Shown: in pieces, positions 10,166 through 20,901 of the stretch
Layout of the letters: every line of letters starts with the position of its first letter
Position numbering within the stretch: the stretch's first letter is position 1
From: Nocardia testacea NBRC 100365
Lineage (GTDB): Bacteria; Actinomycetota; Actinomycetes; Mycobacteriales; Mycobacteriaceae
Direction: 5' to 3'
Length of the DNA: 32,349 nt
Assembly: GCF_000308775.1 (NCBI RefSeq)
Contig: NZ_BAGJ01000072.1
Location: forward strand, 1 to 32,349
Notes under the pieces: generated by a model
What the model saw: only the letters and a program-made list of their open reading frames with translations
Database searches by the model: none
What the model was told of the DNA's origin: nothing
Translations under genes and position numbers: made by a program

Positions 10166-11072
10166 CCGACGCGTTGCACGAACTGTCCGCGCTGGACAAA
10201 GCCCATATCCTCGCCGGTGCGCTGCCCTGGCTGCAGAAATTCCGCGACAAGATCGTGGTGGTGAAATACGGCGGCAATGCCATGATCGACGAGGGCCTCA
10301 AACGTGCCTTCGCCGCCGATATGGCCTTCCTGCGCACCGTCGGCGTGCACCCGGTGGTGGTACACGGGGGCGGACCGCAGATCTCGGCCATGCTGGAACG
10401 CCTCGGTCTCACCGGGGAGTTCCGCGGCGGCTTCCGGGTCACCACACCCGAGGTGATGGAGGTGGTGCGGATGGTGCTGTTCGGTCAGGTCGGCCGGGAG
10501 CTGGTCGGGTTGATCAACGCGCACGGGCCCTACGCCGTCGGAATCTCCGGTGAGGATGCCCGGCTCTTCACCGCCACCCGCCGCACGGTGTTCGTCGACG
10601 GCCAGGCCACCGATATCGGCCTGGTCGGCGATGTCACCGACGTACACCCGGATTCGGTGCTCGACCTCATCCGCGCGGGCCGGATCCCGGTGGTGTCCAC
10701 CATCGCCCCCGACGCCGACGGCGTGGTGCACAACATCAATGCCGATACCGCGGCCGCCGCGCTGGCCGAAGGGATCGGCGCCGAGAAACTGGTGGTACTC
10801 ACCGACGTCGAGGGCCTGTACACGAATTGGCCCGACCGCTCCTCGCTGACCAGCGTGATCGACACCGACGCGCTGGCCGACCTGCTGCCGTCGCTGGACG
10901 CGGGAATGGTGCCCAAAATGGAGGCGTGCCTGCGCGCGGTCCGCGGTGGCGTATCGAGCGCGCACGTCATCGACGGTCGCGTACCCCATTCGGTACTGCT
11001 GGAACTTTTCACCGGGGAGGGCATCGGGACCATGGTCACACCGCCGGCGAACGAGGAAAACGGAGTCAGAGC

Positions 11073-11076
<4 letters not shown>
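10162..11076 (+). CDS. argB: Acetylglutamate kinase
   Basis: A 304-residue amino-acid kinase that phosphorylates N-acetylglutamate with ATP (step two, usually the arginine-feedback point). Marks in order: VVKYGGNAM near residue 30 (ATP-binding Lys), VVHGGGPQI near 67 (substrate loop), [21 protein letters not shown] near 190-210, LTDVEGLY and the C-terminal [20 protein letters not shown]. The N-terminal helix ([24 protein letters not shown], in two parts) is the extra segment found in arginine-sensitive hexameric ArgB, so feedback inhibition is likely. ATG overlaps the argJ stop; the stop overlaps the argD ATG. Confidence 0.97.
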
Positions 11077-13740
<2,664 letters not shown>

Positions 13741-13752
13741 TTCCGCGGCCGT

Positions 13753-13768
13753 GACCCGCGGTCGGGTC
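13753..13768. terminator. Hairpin between convergent argR and kinase genes
   Basis: GACCCG (13753-13758) and CGGGTC (13763-13768) form a perfect 6-pair stem over the loop CGGT. It lies 12 bases after the argR stop and overlaps the last base pairs of the kinase gene, so it could serve both directions. No U-tract. Confidence 0.35.
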
Positions 13769-15299
13769 AGTACCTGGGTCCGCCGGCCCGCACGGAGGTC
13801 CGATACGACAGCCACCGCCCGGTGGCGGGTGCGGCGGCACAGCCGAATGCGAGCGCCGACAGCAGCAGCAGCGGACCGGTGAGCGCCAGGACCGCCGGTT
13901 CGCTCGTGGCGACGGCGGCCACCGTCGCGCCGATCGCCGTCAGCACGCCGATCACCGAGCTCACCAGCGTGAGCACGCGACCCGACCGTCTGCCCGTGAG
14001 CAACAGCAGCCCGCCGCTCACCCAGAGCAGGGAAACGACTCCGATGAACAGGAGCGCGAGCACCGAGTAGCCGAGCTCCGCGCGCCCGGCGGGATCGGCG
14101 TCCACGGTCATTCGCGCGGTCTCCACCAGCCCCACACAGAAGACGAACACCGGGATGACCGCGACGAGCAGAGTGGCCACACCGGCGGTGACGGCGGTCC
14201 AGCGGGACGGTCGCGGCCCGGGCGCCGGAGGTCGCGGCCACGACCGGGCGTCCGGTGGCCGCGGGTCGGCCACCGATGGCCTGTCGGCGACCGGTGGCCG
14301 CGGATCGGTCGCCACCCGCTGCGGCGCCGGAAACGGTTGCGGCCGGGAAGCGTGACCCACGCGGACTTCCGGTGGGGTGGGCGCGGCCACCGGCCGCGCG
14401 ACCGGCACGGGTGTCACCGGGGTCGCCGGCGGTGCCGCGATATGGCGGCCCTCCAGAGCGTCGCGTACCGCGGTGACGAACTGACCGCAGTCGCGGAAAC
14501 GGTCCTCGCGCTGTTTGGCCATCGCGCGGGCCACCAGCGGGTCGACGGTGGCGGGCAGATCCGGGCGGCTGGCGGTGAGCCGTGGCGGTGGTTGCGAGAT
14601 ATGCCCCATCACCACCTGGCCGGGGTTCGTGGAGGCGTACGGGGGCCGGCCGGCGAGAACCGCGAACAGGGTGCAGGCCAGCGAGTACTGATCGGAGCGG
14701 TGATCGACCACCGCACCGGAGAGCTGCTCCGGGGAACCGTAGGCGAGGGTGGCGGTGAACGCGCCGGTGGCGGTCAGTCTCGTATTGGCGTCGGTGAGCC
14801 GCGCGATACCGAAATCGGTCAGCACCGAATGGGATTCACGCAGCGATTCGGCATCGGCGATGAGGATGTTGGCCGGTTTCACATCGCGGTGCAGCACACC
14901 CCGGCTGTGCGCGTAGTCGAGTGCCGCCGCGGTCTCGCCGAGCAGGCGGACCGCGGTCGCGGGCGGGTGCGCGCGGGCGTCCCAGCTCGCCGCGTCGGTG
15001 CCCCGGATGTACTGCATGGCGATCCACAGGTGCCCGTCGTCTGTTCCACGGTCGAACACCCCGACGATTCCCGGATGCTCCAGCCGGGCGACGACATCGG
15101 CCTCGAGTTCGAATCGGCGGGTGAGTTCGGTATCGGTGCTCACCTCGCGATTCAGCAGTTTCAAGGCGACACGGCGCGGGAGCCGCGGATGGCGGGCGAG
15201 GTACACCGTCCCCATACCGCCCTGTCCCAGCACCCCTTCGATCCGGTATCCGGCGAAGGTCGCGCCCACCCCCAGCACCGCCGCTCCTCCCACATTCAT
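13767..15299 (-). CDS. Membrane-anchored Ser/Thr protein kinase (PknB-like kinase domain)
   Basis: A 510-residue Hanks-type kinase. Kinase domain about 17-283: GQGGMGTVYLA loop (26-36), Lys47 in VALKLL, HRDVKPANIL with catalytic Asp139, DFG with Asp162, and the activation segment to YGSPEQ at 188-192. The activation loop holds several Thr residues (TRLTATGAFTATL), likely autophosphorylation sites. A Pro/Arg-rich linker of some 75 residues follows, then four hydrophobic segments at about 365-505. It differs from PknB, which has a single membrane span and external PASTA domains: there is no extracellular sensor, so the four-helix block may itself sense membrane state or bind a partner. A TAGCGT box sits 12 bases before the ATG. 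It lies between the two arginine units on the opposite strand; a functional link to them is not shown. Confidence 0.93.
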   Translation of the reverse strand: MNVGGAAVLGVGATFAGYRIEGVLGQGGMGTVYLARHPRLPRRVALKLLNREVSTDTELTRRFELEADVVARLEHPGIVGVFDRGTDDGHLWIAMQYIRGTDAASWDARAHPPATAVRLLGETAAALDYAHSRGVLHRDVKPANILIADAESLRESHSVLTDFGIARLTDANTRLTATGAFTATLAYGSPEQLSGAVVDHRSDQYSLACTLFAVLAGRPPYASTNPGQVVMGHISQPPPRLTASRPDLPATVDPLVARAMAKQREDRFRDCGQFVTAVRDALEGRHIAAPPATPVTPVPVARPVAAPTPPEVRVGHASRPQPFPAPQRVATDPRPPVADRPSVADPRPPDARSWPRPPAPGPRPSRWTAVTAGVATLLVAVIPVFVFCVGLVETARMTVDADPAGRAELGYSVLALLFIGVVSLLWVSGGLLLLTGRRSGRVLTLVSSVIGVLTAIGATVAAVATSEPAVLALTGPLLLLSALAFGCAAAPATGRWLSYRTSVRAGGPRY

Positions 15300-15481
15300 C
15301 GGAATGCCGTGACGCTACCGCATTTCCGATGCGGCCTTCCCGGCGCCGGACTTCTGGGGTCTATCGCCCTGCCGCATTGCCGAGCGAGGCCGGTTGATTC
15401 GCTACTATCGACGGACCTGATCGACACCTACGCGCCATCGGATCCCGTCCGCGAGGCGGTCGTATCGTCGTTCCTGCCGAG

Positions 15482-16324
15482 TTGAGCGAGGGTGTGGTTG
15501 TGCGGGGTAAGTGGTTCGGTAAGCGTGTAGCAGAGCCACTGGCCAACAAGGTCATTCCCGACACGGCCCGGGCGGCCGAGACCCCTATCCGGCAGGCCGG
15601 ACACACGGCGGAGGCGGCAGGAACGACGATCCCCGGCAGCGATCGCGAGCAAGTACCCCGGATCGAGCGGTCCGGTGGGGCAGTACCACCCCCGGCGGTG
15701 GGCGACGCTGCCGCCCGTGAGGAGCGGTCGGCCGAATTCTCGCCGACCATGTCAGGACAGCAGATACGTGAGACTTTGGCCGGGCTTCTGGGTGATCGCG
15801 GTGCCGCCGATATCGCTGCGCTGCCGGTGAATCACGGACTGCGAATCGCGGGCAAGGACGGGGTTCGTCTGGTCTACACACCGGGGGTCGCAGGCAGCGG
15901 AGTGACGGTTAGCGGGCGGGTCGAGGAGATCCGAGTACCAGAGGGCGGGATATTGGAATGCCACTTCGGCGGGGCCGAGATCGGTGAATTCGCATTCAAC
16001 CGGCCCGCAGACGGGTCGGCTTCCTCATGGTCGGCCAGGTTCCTCGGGGACCGCAAACAGATCGGCTCCACGGCCGAGCGGTTACCCGCGGATCTCACCG
16101 AGGTGGCGCCGGGATTCGACACCGATCAGGTCCGTTCGACGGTGGCCGACGCGGTGACGCGGATGTCGAAGGACAAGTTGGCGCGCCGCGGCGGCGCGCT
16201 GGACGTCGAAGCCGGAGGCGATCAACTCACAGTCCGAGCGTCCGCCGGGGTCATGCCTTTGGAGATGACCTCACCCAATTGGATCCTGCTCCAGACCACC
16301 CTTACCCGCACCGACGGTTCCTGA
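15482..16324 (+). CDS. Conserved-looking hypothetical protein
   Basis: Up to 280 residues. The longest frame starts at TTG 15482; GTG codons at 15494 and 15500 are better placed after AGCGAGG, so the true N-terminus may be MVVRGKWFGKRVAEP. The first 100 residues are polar and low in complexity (likely disordered). The next 180 look like a beta-rich folded domain (GLRIAGKDGVRLVYTPG, VSGRVEEIRVPEGGILECHF, then GGALDVEAGGDQLTVRASAG). There is no signal peptide or membrane segment. I do not recognise a family. Codon use agrees with its neighbours, so it is probably a real gene. It lies downstream of the divergently transcribed kinase and could be a partner, but that is position only. Confidence 0.6.
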   Translation: MSEGVVVRGKWFGKRVAEPLANKVIPDTARAAETPIRQAGHTAEAAGTTIPGSDREQVPRIERSGGAVPPPAVGDAAAREERSAEFSPTMSGQQIRETLAGLLGDRGAADIAALPVNHGLRIAGKDGVRLVYTPGVAGSGVTVSGRVEEIRVPEGGILECHFGGAEIGEFAFNRPADGSASSWSARFLGDRKQIGSTAERLPADLTEVAPGFDTDQVRSTVADAVTRMSKDKLARRGGALDVEAGGDQLTVRASAGVMPLEMTSPNWILLQTTLTRTDGS

Positions 16325-16525
16325 CCGAACGGCGCCGCCAGGTCACTACTCCAGACAGACGCACCGGCTTCGGGTTTCTGGAGGACTGTCTCGATCCGAT
16401 CGAGAAGCTGCGAAATCGAAAATATGAGCAGGTGCCGTTCGCGCGGGGCGACGAACAGCAGGATGTCACCGCTGCTGCGCCGTGGATCGGTGATCAGCTG
16501 ACGGGCGACACGGTATGCGCCGGGC
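16325..16525. other. Intergenic stretch, possibly decayed coding sequence
   Basis: About 200 bases with a less GC-rich patch (CGAAATCGAAAATATGAG at about 16414-16431). On the minus strand one frame from 16525 reads as protein-like (DILLFVAPRERHLLIF, then SQLLDRIETVLQKPE) but has an upstream stop and no start codon. It may be the tail of a lost gene. I cannot name it. Confidence 0.3.
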
Positions 16526-16672
16526 TCAGTGGTTGTTCACCAGCTCCTGCAGGAGCGGGGTGGCCATCTCGATGCCCCATTTTCCGATGGTCAGGGCGGC
16601 GTTGCCGAGATTGACGACGAAGAAACCGATCGTCTCGTAATTGTCCTGCGCCCACTGCTGCAACATCTGCAC
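16526..16672 (-). CDS. 48-residue peptide, possible PorA/PorH-like channel peptide
   Basis: A short gene starting at GTG 16672 (or ATG 16666) and ending at TGA 16528-16526. Its ribosome site is one of the best in the window: GAGGAGGAG 6 bases before the GTG. The peptide is mostly one amphipathic-to-hydrophobic helix with WAQDNYETIGFFVVNLGNAA at residues 7-26, a KWGIEMATPLLQELVNNH tail and no signal peptide. Size, lack of signal sequence and the NYETIG...GNAAL pattern recall corynebacterial PorH (from memory LGNYETFGGNIG), which forms outer-membrane channels with PorA. This likeness is short and by eye. A toxin-like or other small membrane peptide is the main alternative. No partner peptide was found nearby. 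Confidence 0.6.
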   Translation of the reverse strand: MQMLQQWAQDNYETIGFFVVNLGNAALTIGKWGIEMATPLLQELVNNH

Positions 16673-16815
16673 GGTCTCTCCTCCTCTGCCTGTCGAGCGC
16701 CGATAGGTGTGATCAGCGTCTCATACGGCGGGTGGGCGGGGAAGGGGTGAGCGACGATCGCAACCATTTCCGGGCACGGTATACCCCCAGGTAGAGGGCG
16801 TTGCCACCCCGATTA
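16673..16815. other. Spacer between the 48-residue gene and the argG promoter
   Basis: Carries the ribosome site of the minus-strand small gene at its left end. Beyond that I see no gene, no clear -35/-10 pair and no strong hairpin. Confidence 0.4.
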
Positions 16816-16846
16816 TGAATGAGATTGCACCATCGTGCATAATCAT
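16816..16846 (+). promoter_or_regulatory. argG promoter with ArgR operator (ARG box)
   Basis: The same 31-base element as upstream of argC, differing only at position 9 and positions 15-17 (CCA here, TGG there). The -10 CATAAT is at 16838-16843, which places transcription start near 16850 and leaves a leader of about 119 bases before the argG ATG. Confidence 0.8.
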
Positions 16847-16849
16847 TTG

Positions 16850-16968
16850 TAGCGGCGGCGCGCACCGATCCGGCAACGGGCCAGCATACTGCTGGGAAGA
16901 CCGCGGGCTCGCGCACGCAGACCACGAACATCATCCGCACCATCGAAAGCATCGAGGAGCACCAGAAC
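16850..16968 (+). promoter_or_regulatory. Untranslated leader of argG with a small hairpin
   Basis: The predicted 5' leader contains CCAGCA-TAC-TGCTGG (16881-16895), a perfect 6-pair hairpin with a 3-base loop, and ends with a GAGGAG ribosome site near 16954-16959. The sequence CATACT at 16885-16890 inside the hairpin could alternatively be a second -10 box. No arginine-rich leader peptide was found. Confidence 0.4.
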
Positions 16969-18171
16969 ATGTCCGATCGCGTCGTACTCGCCTACTCCGG
17001 TGGGCTGGACACCTCCGTGGCCATCAGCTGGATCGGCAAGGAGACCGGCGCCGAGGTCGTGGCCGTGGCCATCGACCTGGGGCAGGGTGGCGAGGATATG
17101 AACGTGGTGCGCCAGCGCGCGCTCGACTGCGGTGCCGTCGAGGCGGTCGTGGTGGACGCGCGGGACGAGTTCGCCGACGAGTACTGCCTGCCCACCATTC
17201 AGGCCAACGCGCTCTACCAGGGTGAATACCCCCTGGTCTCGGCCATCAGCCGCCCGCTCATCGTCAAGCATCTGGTGGAGGCCGCCAAGTTCCACGGCGC
17301 CGACACCGTGGCGCACGGCTGCACCGGTAAGGGCAATGATCAGGTCCGCTTCGAGGTCGGCATCGGCGCCCTCGCCCCCGACCTGAACGTGATCGCCCCG
17401 GTCCGCGACTACGCCTGGACCCGGGAGAAGGCCATCGCCTTCGCCGAGGAGAACAAACTCCCGATCAACGTCACCAAGAAGTCGCCGTTCTCCATCGACC
17501 AGAATGTCTGGGGCCGCGCGGTCGAGACCGGGTTCCTCGAGGATCTCTGGAACGCCCCCACCAAGGACGTCTACGACTACACCACCGACCCGACCGTCAA
17601 CTTCGAAGCGCCCGACGAACTCATCGTCACCTTCGAACGCGGTGTCCCGGTCGCCATCGACGGCCGGCAGGTCAGCGTGCTCGAGGCGATCACCGAACTG
17701 AACAGCCGCGCGGGCCGGCAGGGCGTGGGCCGGCTCGATATGGTCGAGGACCGGCTCGTCGGTATCAAGAGCCGCGAGATCTACGAGGCGCCCGGCGCCA
17801 TCGCGCTGATCACCGCGCACCGCGCGCTCGAGAACGTGACCCTGGAGCGCGAGCTCGGCCGGTACAAGCGGCAGGTCGAGCAGCGCTGGGGCGAGCTGGC
17901 CTACGACGGCCTGTGGTTCTCGCCGTTGAAGCGGGCGCTGGACGCCTTCGTCACCGACACCCAGCAGCATGTCTCCGGTGATATCCGGATGGTGCTGCAC
18001 GCCGGGAACGTCACGATCAACGGCCGGCGCAGCGACCAGTCGCTCTACGACTTCAACCTGGCCACCTACGACGAGGGCGACAGCTTCGACCAGTCGCTGG
18101 CCAAGGGTTTCGTGCAGATCCACGGCCTGTCCTCGAAGGTCGCGGCCAAGCGGGACCTGAACCAGAAGTAA
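16969..18171 (+). CDS. argG: Argininosuccinate synthase
   Basis: A 400-residue enzyme that condenses citrulline and aspartate, using ATP, to argininosuccinate. The N-terminal PP-loop [15 protein letters not shown] (about residues 8-22) binds [16 protein letters not shown] near 120 holds the citrulline/aspartate contacts, and [15 protein letters not shown] near 178 is family-typical. Length is normal. A GAGGAG site 9-10 bases before ATG supports the start. It begins the second arginine transcription unit and has its own ArgR operator. argH follows after 39 bases. Confidence 0.98.
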   Translation: MSDRVVLAYSGGLDTSVAISWIGKETGAEVVAVAIDLGQGGEDMNVVRQRALDCGAVEAVVVDARDEFADEYCLPTIQANALYQGEYPLVSAISRPLIVKHLVEAAKFHGADTVAHGCTGKGNDQVRFEVGIGALAPDLNVIAPVRDYAWTREKAIAFAEENKLPINVTKKSPFSIDQNVWGRAVETGFLEDLWNAPTKDVYDYTTDPTVNFEAPDELIVTFERGVPVAIDGRQVSVLEAITELNSRAGRQGVGRLDMVEDRLVGIKSREIYEAPGAIALITAHRALENVTLERELGRYKRQVEQRWGELAYDGLWFSPLKRALDAFVTDTQQHVSGDIRMVLHAGNVTINGRRSDQSLYDFNLATYDEGDSFDQSLAKGFVQIHGLSSKVAAKRDLNQK

Positions 18172-19620
<1,449 letters not shown>

Positions 19621-19628
19621 ATCCACGT

Positions 19629-19686
19629 CCGACCGAACGGCCGGCCGGGGAACCGGGCCCGGCGCACCGGCCAGCCGTTCGGTCGG
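19629..19686 (+). terminator. Terminator hairpin after argGH
   Basis: CCGACCGAACGGC at 19629-19641 pairs perfectly over 13 bases with GCCGTTCGGTCGG at 19674-19686. The 32-base loop is itself GC-rich and can fold further. It starts 8 bases after the argH stop. No U-tract. Confidence 0.7.
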
Positions 19687-19752
19687 TGCGTCCCGCCCGC
19701 TCTGGTCGGCTCCCACACTTGCGCCGATGCGTTGAGCGAAGCCATCCTCGAC

Positions 19753-19801
19753 GGCTCACGGCTCACGGCTCACGGCTCACGGCTCACGGCTCACGGCTCA
19801 C
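19753..19801. repeat. Perfect tandem repeat, 7 copies of the heptamer GGCTCAC
   Basis: Seven uninterrupted identical copies (49 bases) sit in non-coding DNA between the argH terminator and idi. The array is flanked by partial matches (ACG on the left, GGC on the right). Such arrays change copy number by slippage and are useful as VNTR markers. Confidence 0.95.
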
Positions 19802-20166
19802 GGCGAAGGATCTAATTACTCGGATATGCGCATTCAGCTATGAGACCGACTCGGGGCGGCCGACCGCAGTTCCCGGTCGCAAACGCTGCCCGATCGGCGA
19901 GCACCACGTTCGAGGCCGGCGGTATCCGGTCCGCCGTGTGCCGGACGACCTCCCGGCCGCGCGATGAGACGGCGTGCAAAGGGGCGCGATAACATCCGGT
20001 TGCTGTCGGCCGATCAAGTCGGCATGGAGTTCATACTTGTCGCACTCGCGGTGGCCTATCTGGCCGTTTCCGATTTTCTCGGCAGTATCGCGCAGGCGCT
20101 GGGTTCGGCCGGGATGTAGAAACCATGATGTCGCCGACGACCTCCGGTGCCGTACCGGCGGCGGCC
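19802..20166. other. Intergenic region with an AT-richer patch
   Basis: Following the heptamer array is a less GC-rich patch (GGATCTAATTACTCGGATAT) with the palindrome ATGCGCAT at about 19827-19834. No convincing gene is seen apart from the possible small peptide frame at 20024-20119. Confidence 0.4.
20024..20119 (+). CDS. Possible 31-residue membrane peptide
   Basis: An ATG-TAG frame coding for a single hydrophobic helix (MEFILVALAVAYLAVSDFLG, then SIAQALGSAGM). The frame extends to an ATG at 19964 (51 residues with a basic N-terminus). There is no clear ribosome site before either start and third-base GC is lower than in nearby genes, so it may be chance. It is listed because the hydrophobic pattern is unusually clean and the region has no other gene. 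Confidence 0.25.
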   Translation: MEFILVALAVAYLAVSDFLGSIAQALGSAGM

Positions 20167-20179
20167 TCAGGCCGGCACC
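20146..20179 (-). terminator. Hairpin at the 3' end of idi
   Basis: GGTGCCG (20146-20152) pairs with CGGCACC (20173-20179) over a GC-rich 20-base loop; the hairpin overlaps the last codons of idi. Weakly supported as a terminator. Confidence 0.35.
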
Positions 20180-20745
20180 TGCGGCCCGGCGGCGGCGATC
20201 TCCAGTACTCCGGCGAGCCAGGGACTGAACCCCTCCGGGTCTTCCCGCAGCCGGGCGCGCAACTCGTCCGGGCGCACCCAGCGGTAGTCGGCGACCTCGG
20301 CCGGATCCGGCTCCGGGCGCGCGTCGTCGAGCACGCCCACCAGTACGTGATCCCATTCGTCCTCGACGAACCCGGTGCGCGGATCACCTGCCCGGTAGCT
20401 GTAGACACCGACCTCGGTCAGCGGTACGCGCAGACCCATCTCTTCGACCAGCCGTACGCCGGCCGCCTCGATGACGGGAACGCCGGGGGCGGGATGGCCG
20501 CAACACGTATTCGACCAGCGTGCCGGAAACCGTGTCTTTCCGGGCGCCCGCTGTTGCAGCAGCGTCCGGCCGGCGGTGTCGAAGATCAGCACCGAGAACG
20601 CCCGATGCGGGCGGCCGGGCGCGCGATGGGCCTCGGCCACCGGGCACGACCCGACCGTCTTGCCGGTGGAGTCGACCAGTTCGACGGGCAGGGTTTCCCG
20701 GTCGGTGGTGGCGGGTGGCAGGGTCGGGTCGGTCACGATCCTCAC
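20167..20745 (-). CDS. idi: Isopentenyl-diphosphate delta-isomerase, type I
   Basis: A 192-residue Nudix-fold enzyme that interconverts IPP and DMAPP, the starting units of polyprenyl phosphates and carotenoids. Catalytic Cys in SNTCCGHPAPG near residue 86 and catalytic Glu in FVEDEWDHVLVG near 133 are both present, as is the metal-site stretch EAAGVRLVEEMGL. Length fits type I IDI. It stands alone on the minus strand, 156 bases from the divergent lipase/synthetase fusion. Decaprenyl phosphate made from its product is the carrier for the glycan genes further right, but no direct link is shown. Confidence 0.95.
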   Translation of the reverse strand: MRIVTDPTLPPATTDRETLPVELVDSTGKTVGSCPVAEAHRAPGRPHRAFSVLIFDTAGRTLLQQRAPGKTRFPARWSNTCCGHPAPGVPVIEAAGVRLVEEMGLRVPLTEVGVYSYRAGDPRTGFVEDEWDHVLVGVLDDARPEPDPAEVADYRWVRPDELRARLREDPEGFSPWLAGVLEIAAAGPQVPA

Positions 20746-20845
20746 CCTATCGGCGCGGGCGCGGGGTTCCGCCGAGGTGGCGGGTACATGATGTAGATGT
20801 CACAACGGACCTCACGGGTACGGGGTGCGATATGGCAGGCTTTGT

Positions 20846-20872
20846 GCATACCGCAGGGTTTGTGAGGTATGC
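20846..20872. promoter_or_regulatory. Inverted repeat upstream of the lipase/synthetase fusion
   Basis: GCATACC (20846-20852) and GGTATGC (20866-20872) form a perfect 7-base inverted repeat with a 13-base spacer, and TTTGTG occurs twice 18 bases apart across it (20841 and 20859). It lies 29 bases before the GTG start, where an operator would sit. The binding protein is unknown. Confidence 0.4.
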
Positions 20873-20901
20873 CACGCCACAGGTAGGGCTGGGAGCGGAA
20901 C

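Noticed and set aside
19753..19801. The heptamer array as a CRISPR
   Set aside because: The unit is 7 bases with no spacers, and no cas gene is present.
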